A stretch of DNA of 64,000 nucleotides from Ceratotherium simum simum (GCF_000283155.1 NW_004454193.1:13900010-13964009); one strand, 5' to 3'. Counted from the stretch's first letter, positions 34,050 through 46,159 are shown. Numbers and translations are program-made. Notes: a model not told the origin generated them from the letters alone.

Positions 34050-34689
34050 GGCTACATGAGAGACCATCTGATGCTCCCTTCCCATGTTTCTGTTCTAAGC
34101 AGCCTAACTCTAGTCTAGTCTGAGCAAGGGAGATTCAAATGGTCGCTAAACACTAAACATCTATATTTTAAAACAAGACTTTAATGAGGCCCCTTCCAGA
34201 GTGAGTCTCATCTGCTCTCACTCGGCATCCCTCTCTAGCACAAGAAGTTCTTACCAGCTCTCAGGGCCTCCTTTCAGATGTGTTTGGGTGAGGGATGGAA
34301 AAGAATGGAACTAGGAGAGCCAAAATCATCATCGCAGTCTTTTTAAATGGAGCATCTCCTTCCTGACAACCTCAGGGCACCTTAACTTGCAACTAAAAGA
34401 TGCAAAGGTGGCCATGATGTGTGGTAAATACGTCAGTAAGTTGACTTTTAGAATACTTCTGAGGTGAAATAATGCACAAAGGGTTCCCAATTCATTAAAG
34501 GTAGCTAAATTCTGACAGCAAATCCATAGCCAGAAGATTAAGGGGAGACAAATCAGACCTCATTGTCAGTTTATCCTTAAAGGACATTCTTAATTCAATT
34601 ATCTAAATGCTCACAGGGACAGTTTATTGTCTCCCATCCCAAAACCATCCTTGCAATTACAAAACTGACTTCAGCATTTCTCTAACACT
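34050..34689. other. Unassigned sequence
   Basis: Nothing recognised in about 0.64 kb. Confidence 0.4.
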
Positions 34690-35075
34690 GTAGAACCAAC
34701 TCTGTTCATGCTGTCCTGCCTTTATGCTTCTATCCATAGTGTTTATTCTCCCTTCACTATTCATCACATGAAACTCACCTTCTTTATTAGTGTACAGTTC
34801 CTGCATCATTTCCTTAGGAAATCCCTCTCTGAAGGTTTCTTAGTAGCTCCACTATTAAAGCTTATTATTATTATTACAATTATACATTGGGGTTGTTTAT
34901 TTTTTCTGTCTCGATTACCCAGAATAGACCTCTTAAGAATAGCTCAGACTCTTCATCTATGTGTCACCAGTTTCAAACACCAGGCCTGGTACAACCTAAG
35001 TGCTGAACTGAAGAAAAAATCAGTTGAGATATCCCCTGTGCAGAAGTTGTCTCATAGATTTATAAAACTCTAAAG
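34690..35075 (+). mobile_element. L2 LINE 3' region
   Basis: Order 'catgctgtcctgcctttatg' (34708-34727), 'aggaaatccctctctgaagg' (34817-34836), 'accaggcctggtacaaccta' (34979-34998) matches the L2 3' region running to its UTR. The 121-codon open frame here is a shadow of this element. Confidence 0.55.
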
Positions 35076-35949
35076 CCCAAAGGAAGGGTAGGGATCATTG
35101 CATTTAGGATTTCTCAATCATTCTGTTTACACGACATATAATAACCACATTTGCAAACACCACCTATAGGTAATACCTATTTGGGTAAACATGCAATATT
35201 ATGAGTTACTACAATAATCTCTAATTACCACACTTACTAAGAACAAGCTAATAATGTCACTCTGTTCACTGCGGGCCTAGATCATGTAAATTTCAGATTT
35301 TTCACAATTTTGTAAATTTTAATTATAGATCTACCCATCAAGAAACTATATCAGAATGGCCAGCCATTGCCCATTTAATTTATCCAGTCCAACTGACAGG
35401 GCCTAGGTAGGTAGCTTTGTGTACCAGAAAATTCATTAGCTCAACAGGTATCTATATGATTCTCTCTGATGAGATTGATCTAAATTGCACAAACACTCAA
35501 ATTACATGTAGGATGAGGAGCTAAGCCATATGTGAATTTATGCAGCGCAAAGCAGGAGAAAGAGTTATATCATGGAAAGAATAGATAGCAAGTAGATCTT
35601 GCAAGATGGAGACAATATCTGGTCAGTGATGGTGTTTCAGTTCTTATATCCCCTAGATGTAGTACTTCCCTGTCCTTGGGGTCTCTGAAATTAAGATATA
35701 AATATCGTTAAAATAAAATCTCCTTTTTTGTGAGCTAGCTTTAAGTGTTCTCTTATCCTTATTATCTCAAACAACAAATTTTTTAAAAAGTGGAAAACTG
35801 AATACAATTATTTTTTTTTTTTAAAAAGTACACCATTTCCAAATCTTTGCAGTTTTACCATTGTTATATTATTGTTATATTATGTCTTTGGACCCTTGAC
35901 AAGTGATCTCACTGTACTAGTGTACTGCTTCATCTTAGAAAGCTATTGA
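35076..35949. other. Unassigned sequence
   Basis: Nothing recognised in about 0.87 kb except a T11 run at 35811-35821. Confidence 0.4.
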
Positions 35950-36070
35950 TTTCACCCAATCCATTCATTTTGTAGATGAAGAAACTGAGGTCCAATAAGG
36001 TCAGGTAGCTTAACAAGGCTGGCCAGATAATACTAAAATGTGAATTATGTCTTATTATCTCATACTTGAT
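35950..36070 (-). mobile_element. MIR SINE, antisense
   Basis: 'ttttgtagatgaagaaactg' (35969-35988) followed by 'aggtccaataaggtcaggta' is the antisense MIR core. Confidence 0.7.
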
Positions 36071-36670
36071 GCTGAAATTTGGCTTACAATGTCCATTCCT
36101 TGCTCTTTTATTAGGTTACCTCTCAATGCCAAGTCTTCTCTTCCTTCTACGAATAGAGATTGGGAACAAAGCATGAGGATATATTTTTGCATATTTGAAA
36201 ATAAATAAATATAATTTTAGTGATAGAAAATGAATTTGGAAGAAATGCAGATTCAGTTGTTTTTATATTCCAGCACTAAATAACCTTGACGTGTGAAGGC
36301 TGTTTGTAAGCTTTATTTTGTTGTCTGTAAGAAAAGAGAATATAGGTGAATTTTATGTTTCACTTCATTTCAGTCTGCTACTGCATGGATACTTCATTGG
36401 AAGAAACTGAGTGCCTGAAAAGTAATTTATTAATAGTGGATGAGCCCTGTGTGCTGAGCGCCAGCTGGCACAGCTTCCCCTAACCCTGACTGAGCACCGG
36501 AAAGAGGATAAGCTGATAATGCTTTGCAAGCAGACTACCCTTATTCCTAGACAGTTATAGATAATAGAGTATTGGTGCCAACCATATTTATGAGGTAGGA
36601 TTTCTTTACAAGATTGGTGAAATTAAGATAGACAAAAATGAGCTCTAGATGCCTGGCCTCCCTCACTCCC
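36071..36670. other. Unassigned sequence
   Basis: Nothing recognised in about 0.6 kb. Confidence 0.4.
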
Positions 36671-36674
36671 AAAT

Positions 36675-36718
<44 letters not shown>
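36675..36718 (+). repeat. TAGA tetranucleotide microsatellite, uninterrupted
   Basis: About 11 pure TAGA units, the kind of tract that is usually polymorphic in length. The minus-strand Tyr-Leu-Ser-Ile open frame is its translation artefact. Confidence 0.97.
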
Positions 36719-36914
36719 CCAAAGAAAAATTCTCTGAACAGATATTGTCAGCTAAGCATTGTGTCACCATGGAAACGTCCACCTGATCAAGTGACGCCCC
36801 TAGACCGTGGGGAAAGAAACAGTGACTATAATAAATGATACCCACAAGTAGATGGGGTCATTTCTGGAAGGGATGCTCAATGCTTCCTAATGCTGTACAT
36901 ACTCCTTCTCCCAA

Positions 36915-37140
36915 CAAATGTTTGGAATCAGATAGATCTGGTGTCATATCCTGGCTCTTCTACCTCTCTGTGGTGTCAACTTTGACAAGTTACTCAACTA
37001 CTCTAAGTGTTCTCTTTCTCATCTGAAGCAGGGGGATCAATATTTGCCTTATAATGCTTCTGTAATAATTAAATGAGTTAATAGATAGCAACTTTTATCA
37101 TAGTGGCTGTTATGAACTAAATGTTGAATAGTGATGGCAG
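36915..37140 (+). mobile_element. MIR SINE
   Basis: 'atcctggctcttctacctct' (36948-36967), 'tttgacaagttactcaacta' (36981-37000) and 'aataattaaatgagttaata' (37064-37083) reproduce the MIR core and tail. Confidence 0.8.
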
Positions 37141-37269
37141 TAGCCTGTAATATAAATGAGGATATCATAACAATAATGAAAAGCTTATTTAAAAATGGCA
37201 GAATTCACACATTATTGAATACTTACCTAATGCATGTATAGATATGCATTTAGAATAATACAGAATTTG

Positions 37270-37437
37270 GCCATTCAATTTGTGGTCTATGAAACAGAAG
37301 CATTGGCGTTATTTGGGGGCTTATTAACAATGTAGAATCACAGAACTCATCCCATACCTACTGAATCAAAATCTGCCTTTTTAATTAGATCATCAGTTAT
37401 TTTGTATGTATGTTAAAATTTGAGAAGTGTTGATACA
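37270..37437 (+). mobile_element. MER20 hAT-type DNA transposon
   Basis: 'ggcttattaacaatgtagaa' (37318-37337), 'ccatacctactgaatcaaaa' (37352-37371) and the end 'aaaatttgagaagtgttg' (37415-37432) match MER20 in order. Diverged, ends approximate. Confidence 0.75.
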
Positions 37438-37454
37438 TAGTATAAAATACTATC

Positions 37455-37680
37455 TATTTTGTTGTTGTTGTTGAGTATCTACTATGTACCAGGTCCCATA
37501 TTAAGCTCCTTTATGTTTATTAGCTCATTTATTCTTTACAAACATGCAATGAAGAGAAGTGTTACCTCTCATTTTGACAGCAAGGAAACTGACTGTCAGA
37601 GAGTTCAGAAAACACAATTTGACATTGCCTGAGACAATTTTCAGAGCAAGGCTTTTCTTTTTCAAAGCCCTTACGTTTTA
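37455..37680 (-). mobile_element. MIR SINE, antisense
   Basis: 'gagtatctactatgtaccag' (37473-37492), 'attttgacagcaaggaaact' (37571-37590) follow the antisense MIR order from the L2-like tail toward the core. Confidence 0.7.
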
Positions 37681-37689
37681 TTACTATTA

Positions 37690-38165
37690 TTATTTAACAT
37701 CACATTTGTTTCACTAGAGGTCCTAGCAGGAAATAGAACTCTCAAATTGGAATTTGAGGAGGGTTTATTAAAGGTACTATTTACAGTTGTGGACAGGGTG
37801 TGAAAGTATCATAAAGGATGGTTAACAACAGTGAGATATTACCACCACTGGACCTAAATAAATTATACTAAGTAGAGGTTTACAGAACCGAGGGTGGAGA
37901 TGGCTGCATTAAGAGAAGATAAGACCTTTGGTCAAAGAATCTACCTCGCTGAGGCAACTTCCTTATGGAGAAAACTAGTGAGATAAATTCTCCCACCTCA
38001 CTTTCCTCACTCTCTCTGAAGTTGGCTTCCCATTGGCTGAACTCAACAGGAAGCCAGAGGGCAGGGGAGCCATTGATGTAATCTACACAAGTAGCATCTC
38101 TACCACCCCTGGCACAGAGAAGTGTGGAAATAGAAGCTATGTAGAGCATGCCCCAAATCAACACC
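37690..38165 (+). mobile_element. Ancient LTR-like repeat, copy B
   Basis: Same family as 29650-30140 by the shared 'ccattggctgaactcaacag' (38031-38050) and 'gaagccagagggcaggggag' (38051-38070) blocks. The open frame 37880-38323 (147 codons, minus) crosses the element and its right flank; I do not regard it as a gene. Confidence 0.5.
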
Positions 38166-39734
38166 TGTTGTTTAATATGTGTATTTATTATTGTAATGAA
38201 ACATGCACCATAAATTGTGTAACAACAGCAAGTTAGGAAATCGTAAACAGTATGACAACAGAAACAGAGAAATATGTGCAAAGATTGGAGGAAAATAAAT
38301 CTAAATTTTAACATTGTCCACATAGGTGGATAGTTATGTCACTATTTTGAACATTTTAAAATATGTCCATATAATCTACGTCGTTCTAGCGTATCTTACT
38401 ATTTTTCGTATATCTTAAGTTAATACATTAATATAGCTGAAAACTCAGGTAGTACAAAGGAATTTATAATGAAAAATAGGGATACTTTGCTCCAGTCTTG
38501 ATTCCATAAGGTGGTTAATTTCAACTCATTTAGGTGTTTCTTATAATATTTTCTTCCATATATGTAAATTAGATATGATAAACTAACCGTTCTTGATTTA
38601 TTAAATTTATACACTATTTATTGTTCTTCTGTTATGGGAGCTTGTGGGTACTTTGCTCCCTTATATCTCTTTCTGGTTTCTCCTTCTTCATCATTCTGCT
38701 AATACTCTTATGTCACAATTATTGTTTAAAATCAATAGTGTGCATGTTAATGTAAATTTTAATTATAACTGAGCCACATATTACCTAGATATTTTCAAAC
38801 ATTATTTTTTTTTGAAATTAATATTTTAACTCAGGTAAGGATTAATTTGTTCAAGACTGATCTCCCGCTGCTGGCCTTCCAGTAATGGAATGCCTGCTGC
38901 TAAACTTCAGAACCTAGACACAGCCAAATACTCATGGCAATGACAAGGTTAGATCCCAACACTCCATCACTCCAGGGCACAGGCTAGTGCTCTTCTAACC
39001 GTATATGGTGAGATCACACCTTATCTCACCACATCATAGAGCTGTGAACTCAAACTTGGATCCTAGATGCTAGGTCATTCCACAGAGTGCTGAGCTGTCA
39101 AGATATGGCTGGAGATCAGGTACTGCCACATTTATTTCTAATACAGTGAGCCCTTGCTGATGGTAGGTGAGGGGCTAATGATTCCAGACTCATACGTCTT
39201 GAAATTTCCACAAGACGAAGGTCGGAGTCTTTCTTCCAAAGTCTGTTATCCACTTCTCCTAGGTTTCTACGTTCTGTCCTTGAAAGCAGTGAGCAATAGG
39301 AGCTCGACGGCTGCGGTAATTGTTTCCATGAGATTCCCTCTCTAAAAAGCTTGTGTACGTGTGTTCTTTTATTATTTGTCCTTGTTTGGTTGACACTGAG
39401 CCAATACTTTTCCCCCAATATCCTACCTATAACATAATTTGTCATAACCACTCCCCTCAGAAATTCTTCCCGGAGCTTTTTGTGTTTATGATACAGTTTG
39501 TATTGGTGGTTCTCTCCAAGATCTACAAGGAAAATTTGAGGTTGCAGAATATCAGGGGAAATCCATTTGCCATTCTCTTGATATGGAGTCTTGTTTCCTG
39601 TATTCCATGTGTTGATTTAAATTTATCCCATAATTTTATGTAAGTACATTTTCCAATACTTCCCACAGGGGGATATATATACAATATTTTAGCCCTCCCA
39701 TGTTTTGCTCTCTCACTTCATTGATAGTTGGGTT
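38166..39734. other. Unassigned sequence
   Basis: About 1.6 kb with no firm element. Two opposing open frames at 39116-39451 and 39154-39345 overlap and lack family signatures. Confidence 0.4.
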
Positions 39735-41330
39735 AGATATGGAAATCTAGAAAGCAAGCCTTTTTTTCATGAGAATTCTGAAGACATTGCTGCAATGTAT
39801 TTTATTATCCAATATTACTGTTGATGAGTCCAACACTATATGCATTTACATTGTTTTGTGCATGACCTGCTAGTCTCTTTAGAAGCCATTAAGGATTATC
39901 TCTCTATCCTTGGCGTTTTTTTTGTTTGTTTGTTTAATATTTATTTATTTATTTTTCTGAGGAAGATTCGCCTTGTGCTAACATCTGTTGCCAATCTTCC
40001 TCTTTTTTTTTTCTTTTTTGCTTTAGGAAGATTAGCCTTGAGCTAATATCTGTGCCAATCCTTCTTCACTTTGCTTGTGGGTCACCACAACACAATGGCT
40101 GATGAGTGGTGTAGGTCTGCGCCCAGGCTGAACCCATGAACCCAGGCTACTGAAGCAGAGCATGCCAAACTTAATCACTATGCCAGGGGGCCGGCCCCTA
40201 TTCTTGGTGTTTTGAAACTTCACAGTGGTATGGGTTGGTGTGCGTGTGTGTGATATAATTTGTTTTTCTTTAGGCTCTTGCTGATCCTTTCAAATTCCCT
40301 CCCTTTTATTTTTACTGTTTTCTCTGTCTAAAACTTGTTGAATTAAATGTTGAGCCTCCTGATTAACTTTTTAAATTTGTCTCTTCCACTTTCCATATCT
40401 CTCTGCTTTGGGCTTGCTCTATAAATTCCTTCAAAATTATCTTTCAAACTTTCTAGTGATTCAGGTTAAGTTTATACATATACATTTGTATAAATAAACA
40501 TTATTAATTTATGCATGAAACATTGTTCATTTTTAAAGTTTTTTAGTTTTTATTTGTTCTTTGCATTTTATCAGTTTCTATTTGCTTATATGGGTCTCTG
40601 TCATGTTGGAGAATTTCCTCGGATATCTGTTGATTCTTGGCTAGCCATTCAATAAAGTACTAAACCTTGTGCATGAGGAAATATTGATGACCAGGGATCC
40701 TCAGTTTGTTGTCTACATCTAGGTACCTGACACGGTTTGGGGGATATGTATGTGGAGGTATTTATTGGGTTCTTTTAGTTTCTCTACAGAAAAATCCTCT
40801 AATCTCTTGCTTTGGTATGCATAAGCCATACTTTCTAAATTTTGTGATTAGGATGGATAATGAGAAAGTGTCCCATAGAATAGTATATAGAACATTACTT
40901 TTCTCACTTTTCTTTAAAGGTCCTACTTGCTCCCTGTCTCAGCTTCACATTTTGACCAATATGGCTGAGCCCACATCTTTTCATTAAATATTTCTACCAA
41001 AGAAGCTTCTTGTCTCTAGTGAGGAGGAAGAGTCAGTGGGAGAAGAGTAATCTCCTGATAGTATGGGAAGAAGGGGAAACCCAAGAGATGCCAATTGCCA
41101 TAGAAGAACAAAATATATGTAAAGAATTCCCCGTGCTCACACCTTCCTCAATCCACTTCCAAATTCTGAGCCCCTCAGGGGTTCTGCAGGGGAAATTACC
41201 CAATTTCTTAGTAGTCTTTCTCCACAGAAGCTACTTATGTTTTAACTTTCTCTCTTCTGAGACAGTTACAACTCCTCCATCTGTATTCTACCCGCCAATT
41301 TTGTTGAAAAATTAGTCTGCTCTTTTCTCC
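39735..41330 (-). mobile_element. Ancient interspersed repeat, probably L1 5' region, antisense
   Basis: Contains the order 'attctgaagacattgctgca' (39775-39794), 'cttggtgttttgaaacttca' (40203-40222) and a long T/C-rich descent, which I recognise as a dispersed mammalian repeat usually attributed to old L1 elements. It is split by the ERE at 39920-40197. The right boundary is uncertain. Confidence 0.4.
39920..40197 (-). mobile_element. ERE-type SINE, third body type
   Basis: Antisense SINE: head 'gggggccggcccc' (40186-40198), body 'ttgcttgtgggtcaccacaa' (40071-40090) and two tail modules separated by a T-rich run. The 16-bp TSD ctatccttggcgtttt (39904-39919) and ctattcttggtgtttt (40198-40213) differs at two positions, so this is an older copy. 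Confidence 0.93.
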
Positions 41331-42059
41331 TCACCTGTCTCTTTGTCATTTGGATAAATAGTGATTTTACCCATCTTTTTTTCATTAGTGTAGTGAGGTT
41401 TTACGAGGGATAGAAAATTAAACTGCATTACATTTATAATGAAAAATTACATAAAATATATGTGATAGAAAACACTATAAACTGATCTCAGTCTCAAATG
41501 ATTAAATTTGACAGGAAAACGTCAAAACGTAGTATGAATGGGAAGCATAGAAGACACATGGATGTTCTCTGACACAAACAGAAAACATAAGGACACACAA
41601 AACATAGGTGTGAAAATATAATGGCTAACAGAAAACTGACTGACTTCTCTAAGTCAGGAAAATGAAATATGCTTTTCCACCTTTAAATCATCATGCTCAA
41701 TATGGGAAGGAGGGCAAAAAACAGACATGAACATTCTGATATGGAAAGATGGAGGCAACAATTTGGAAAAATAATATGACAAAATGAATCAAGAATAGTT
41801 TTTATACTGTTTGCTTTCTTAATTCTGAATCTGGCAATCTATCTTATAGAGTAGTAGGGAGAGACAAATATAATAATAAATAAATTATATATAGTGAACG
41901 AAGGAAGGAAGGTGGAAAGACAGAAAAGGAAAACAAAAGAGAGAAAACAAATTGTATACAAGCTAATAACCAAGGCATTTTACTACACAGAAATTTTACG
42001 TTACATGCATATGAAAAACCACATGAAGTTCTTCAAAATAGTGATAACACATATAAGAA
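41331..42059. other. Unassigned sequence
   Basis: Nothing firm; a short GGAA stretch at 41899-41912. Confidence 0.4.
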
Positions 42060-42325
42060 AAATACTATCTACTAATGTTAATTTTTAAAAGGTAGACACT
42101 AAATTATATTACGCATACAGTATGACCAAATTCATGTCAGAATTAGCACTGAAAGAACCTAGAAAGTCATACATTAAACTGTACCCAATGGCTGGTTTGA
42201 GTAGATAAATAAGTGGGTGATTTTTATTTTTCTGCTCTCCTGTATTTTTAAAATATTGTCTGAACAATATTTGATATTATTTTTACATTAAAATATTATT
42301 TCTACATTAAAATAACCAAAAAACC
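42060..42325 (+). mobile_element. L1M 3' UTR fragment
   Basis: 'acagtatgaccaaattcatg' (42118-42137) and 'aagtgggtgatttttatttt' (42211-42230) followed by 'ctgtatttttaaaatattgt' follow the 3' UTR of L1MC/L1MD-type LINEs. Confidence 0.5.
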
Positions 42326-42504
42326 CTGTAAAACATAGGGTTAGGAAGCAAACAACCCAATGGTGTTTTTAAGAAAAAGAAGGCTAACATAGCCACCTTT
42401 TTGGGCAACTGTTCTCCTGGAAACTTACACACAAACTCAAAATACTAGCTCCTTTCCAGGCAAGAAGCCCTCCCACTATGGATTCTCCCCGCTCCTCATC
42501 CCTT

Positions 42505-42572
42505 TAGTAGTTGAGAACACAGGGCTTAGGGTTAGTCTGACTTGTATTAAAGTCTGGATTGCACTCCTATAC
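42505..42572 (+). mobile_element. MIR SINE, 5' part (split)
   Basis: 'ttgagaacacagggcttagg' (42512-42531) and 'aaagtctggattgcactcct' (42550-42569) are the MIR head. The core continues at 42794 beyond an inserted MER5A. Confidence 0.7.
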
Positions 42573-42793
42573 CAAGATTTCTCAACACTGGCACTCTCGA
42601 TGTTTTGGGTTCAATAATTCTTTGTTGTGGGGGAAGAGATGCTGTCCTGTGCATTTTAGGAAGTTTAGCAGCATCCTTGCTCTCTACCCACTAGATGCCA
42701 GTAGCATGTCTTCCATGACAGCCAAAAATGTCTCCACACATTGCCAAATGTCCCTGGATGGGCAAACTCACCAGCATTTGCAAATGAATGCCT
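42573..42793 (-). mobile_element. MER5A hAT-type DNA transposon inserted in MIR
   Basis: Clear match: 'caataattctttgttgtggg' (42612-42631), 'gctgtcctgtgcattttagg' (42641-42660), 'ctctacccactagatgccag' (42681-42700) and 'tgccaaatgtccctggatgg' (42742-42761). Sequences next to the two ends (tcctatac, tcctagtt) may be the diverged 8-bp TSD. Confidence 0.88.
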
Positions 42794-42990
42794 TCCTAGT
42801 TGTGTCACTTTGGGGAAGTTATTAACTTGTTGATCTTTTATAAAATTAGGCTATTAATATATTACTCCAAGAGTTGTGATTATTAAACGTACTCAGTGTA
42901 GCTTTGAACATTATCTGGTAAATGTTTGGGAATTTTTAGCTGTGATGAGAAAAACAATAATTATTGTTATTGTTATTTTAGTCACTATTA
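42794..42990 (+). mobile_element. MIR SINE, 3' part (split)
   Basis: 'tagttgtgtcactttgggga' (42798-42817) and 'gtaaatgtttgggaattttt' continue the MIR begun at 42505, ending in a TTATTG-rich tail. Confidence 0.7.
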
Positions 42991-42994
42991 TTAT

Positions 42995-43441
42995 TGCTAT
43001 GGGCTGAATTTTGTCCCTCAAAAATTTGTGTGCTAAAGTCCTAACACCCAGTATTTCACAAAGAGACCTTATTTGGAGATGGTGTCTTTATAGAGGTAAT
43101 AGAGTTAAAAATGGGATTCTTAGAGTGGGCCCTTATTCAATATGACTGGTGTCATTATAAAAGAGAAATCTGGAGACATACATGCACATAGGAAAAACAC
43201 CATGTGAAGACGAAGGCAACTATCGGAGTAAGGTGTCTACAATCCAAAGAATGCCAAAGGTTGCCAGAAAACCACCAGAAGCTAGATGAGAGGCATGAAA
43301 CAAATTCATAGACCTCAGAAGGAAGCAAACCTGTGCACACCTTGATTTTAGATATCTAACCTCCCTGAGACAATAAATTTCTGTCGTATGAGCCATCTAG
43401 TTTGTGATACTTTGCTATGGCAGTCCTAGTAAACTAATACA
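42995..43441 (+). mobile_element. MLT1 solo LTR (ERVL-MaLR)
   Basis: Begins 'tgctatgggctgaattttgt' and ends 'aaactaataca', with a TATA-like tataaaag (43156-43163) and AATAAA (43372-43377). A perfect 5-bp TSD attat lies at 42990-42994 and 43442-43446. No internal region. Confidence 0.93.
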
Positions 43442-43446
43442 ATTAT

Positions 43447-43838
43447 TATAATTTTATTGTTATTGTTATTATCGTTACTATTTCTCCATTAATCCACCAA
43501 TATTCTATAGCATCTGACTCCTGTGCACATGTTAGTAGAGTGTTAGAGATGTTTTTTGCTTGGCAGCAAAAAATAAGAGAAAGAAAATAACACTACTTGA
43601 ATTTCATTATGGTTCTTCAATAGCCAGCATTAGGATTTATTTTGAAAGTATAAAATGCTGCTGGATCTTGATTCAGGTTATAAATGACAAAAGGTTAAAA
43701 TTTTGTCTTCATTTCCTTAGAGTTACTTAGATTGAGAAAGAGTCACAAGGACTTGAATAGTTGCCTTGGAAATATTTTGAATAGAATATAATTGTAGATT
43801 GTGAAAAAAGTCTCTGAGAAAAATAACTTTATGGGATC
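43447..43838. other. Unassigned sequence
   Basis: Nothing recognised. Confidence 0.4.
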
Positions 43839-43839
43839 T

Positions 43840-44010
43840 TGGAGTAAAAATTGGGCAAACTGTATCCTGAGTCTCATTCTGCTCTCCTGCTCTAGGACTT
43901 ACGACAAGACAGTCCACTTTTATGGACATCAATTTTCTCAACTATATATGATGTGAGATGGTTGGACTAAATGATCTATAGCTTTCCTTGAAGCATTGAT
44001 GTTTTATATT
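43840..44010 (+). mobile_element. MIR SINE 3' part
   Basis: 'caattttctcaactatatat' (43930-43949) and 'gatggttggactaaatgatc' (43957-43976) match the MIR segment after the core. Confidence 0.6.
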
Positions 44011-45109
44011 TTTACAGAGAGAAACAATGAGCAGAAAGAAATGAGTCAATGATACTATTTTGTGTTGTCTCTCCAACATGGACTTCGTATATAATGCCTG
44101 TCTCTTTCAATTATGTTTCTTAAAAGACAGAAAACATGTCATACACACACACTCATTAAGGATTGTGCAATTATCCTTACCTACTTATCATAGAGCAGAT
44201 GAGTAAAATCCTCTTAGGAGAAAAGCATTAATATTGTTCTTTCATAGAAAATACATGTGGTCTTTCCAAGGGCTCTGGGACAATGCAAGTCTATATTCAT
44301 AAAATGAGAAGGCTACACAATGAGTATCTTAGGGATTAACTTCATAAATGCCATCATCTTGAGTTTAGAGAAATAAATACATAAATACTAGTTTTCCAGT
44401 GTAACATAATTTTATTTTTCCTCCTGTTTCCTTGGGCCAAAATTATTTTAATTGGTGATATGAAGAAAAGTATGTTGATATGTCCTAAAAGCAAAATTCA
44501 ACAAAAATCTCTCACAAAAGACATATCTACCAAAACTAGTGTGATAAATGCTCTATATATGCAAACGTATACCTTCCAAATAACATGGTTAACACAATAA
44601 ATTAAAGTTCAAAGAGTTTTCCCTCTCAACAGTCACCTGCTATTTTCTAAAATTATCAAATGTTTTGTTTTCTTCTTTAGTATACTGTATACTTTAGTAT
44701 ACAAATACCAAATACAGTCTTAACATAGTTGGTCATTTCTCACTTTAGAGTGTTACCACCTTCCACTGATTTCTGCCTCGTTTGTCTCTTGACATTTAGA
44801 TATCACACCCATTTGGATTTTTTCTTATTCTAGTGTCCTTCCTTAGCTAGGACCACCTGGTTTCTCAATGATAACTAAACTCTGTGACTTAGTGCTTAAT
44901 TGGAATTGCCCATAATATTAGATGACTCTCTTCAAACTTAGCAACCTGGGCTTGTCCATCTCTCTTAGGCTCATTCCACCAAGTCCTACTGAAACATTCC
45001 CATTATGAGGTATCAGAATGAAAACCACAGGTGCTGAGTGTACCCAGCTGGGCAAAATGATCAACCAACATTTTTCTGTTTTTTTCTTCCCCTCCTTCTT
45101 CCCTTAAAG
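44011..45109. other. Unassigned sequence
   Basis: About 1.1 kb without a recognised element. Short inverted 'tagtatac' motifs occur at 44680-44702. Confidence 0.4.
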
Positions 45110-45297
45110 AAGATAACATTTTGGCATGGGGAATATGCTCAATGATATTGTAATAACTTGACGTAGTGACAGATGGTGGTTGGACTTAACGTGGTGATCA
45201 TTCCGTAGTGGATAAAAATATCGAGTCACTATGCAGTACACCTGAAACTAACACAGTATTGTATGTCAATTATGATTCAATAAATAAATAAAAACAA
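45110..45297 (+). mobile_element. L1MA-type 3' end
   Basis: 'gtgacagatggtggttggac' (45166-45185), 'acgtggtgatcattccgtag' (45190-45209) and 'acacctgaaactaacacagt' (45238-45257) reproduce the L1MA 3' terminus, with an AATAAATAAATAAA tail. Confidence 0.88.
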
Positions 45298-45888
45298 GAT
45301 AACAGTTTCGTTAGTAGAAGTTGAGACATTGTTTAAAGGATGAAATCTGCACCTTTGTTATAATAGAGACAACTGGAAATAGTTTATATAGATTTTTATT
45401 TAATGTTAGTAATGTTGTATCTTGTAAGAGTACGTTTTTTAGTACTTTTTAACAATGGAGTGTTCACTTTGGTGAGGGTGAACATCCAAAATACATTATA
45501 ATCCCTTATGGTGTCAATTGCCTTCTTTAATAAAAGTCTAAATAAATAAAAAATACAATTGAAACCATATTCACTTTGTCCTCAATTGATAAGTTTTATC
45601 TCTCAAGGGGTGAATTACCTGGCAAGATAAAATGTTTTTATTCAAATGCATGAATTTACCAGTGTAACTTCAGCACTGAGGAATGCAATGCAGATTTTTG
45701 CGTTTCTCTCATAATACTCATTACACAGTCAGATTTTCTTTTTCTAGTTATAATTATAACATCCATTAGTCTACAAGTGACATTCTGCATAAATAGCATG
45801 TGCCAGAGGTTGCAATTTGGGGAAGTCATGTGATAGCACAGAGAACAAGGGAAAAACACCAAAAGGAAGAGAGACAAGTGCATGTTAC
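45298..45888. other. Unassigned sequence
   Basis: Nothing recognised in about 0.59 kb. Confidence 0.4.
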
Positions 45889-45889
45889 T

Positions 45890-45995
45890 CTTTCAATGCT
45901 GCATCCAAGTTGCCTGTCATAATGCCTGACAAAATAAGAGGTACTCTCTAAATATTTTTGTAAAATGAATTGATGAGTGAATAAGTGAACTTGAA
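45890..45995 (+). mobile_element. L2 LINE 3' end
   Basis: 'cctgtcataatgcctgacaa' (45913-45932), then 'aatgaattgatgagtgaata' (45965-45984), the order of the L2 terminus. Confidence 0.6.
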
Positions 45996-46061
45996 TGTTG
46001 GCGTTGTGTATTTTGTTCTTGTTTTCAAAATATATTAAATGTTAGATTCTTTCTCTTGCAT

Positions 46062-46084
46062 CTTTTCTCTCTCTCTCTCTCTGT
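46062..46084 (+). repeat. CT dinucleotide microsatellite
   Basis: About 9 CT units ending in CTGTCTG. An L2-like tail (caataaatgttgaatgaatg) follows at 46134-46153. Confidence 0.85.
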
Positions 46085-46159
46085 CTGATTGGAGGCATGA
46101 GGCCAAACAATTTTAGGCCTAAAATAGACTCATCAATAAATGTTGAATGAATGGTGGTT

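Noticed and set aside
34708..35073. 121-codon plus-strand open frame
   Set aside because: Coincides with an L2 3' region; the non-coding repeat explains the sequence.
36675..36718. Tandem TAGA array as CRISPR-like repeat
   Set aside because: Units are 4 bp without spacers; it is a simple microsatellite in a mammalian context.
37880..38323. Longest open frame in the window (147 codons, minus strand)
   Set aside because: It crosses an LTR-like repeat and its flank, is Cys/Phe-rich without a domain, and overlaps a plus-strand frame.
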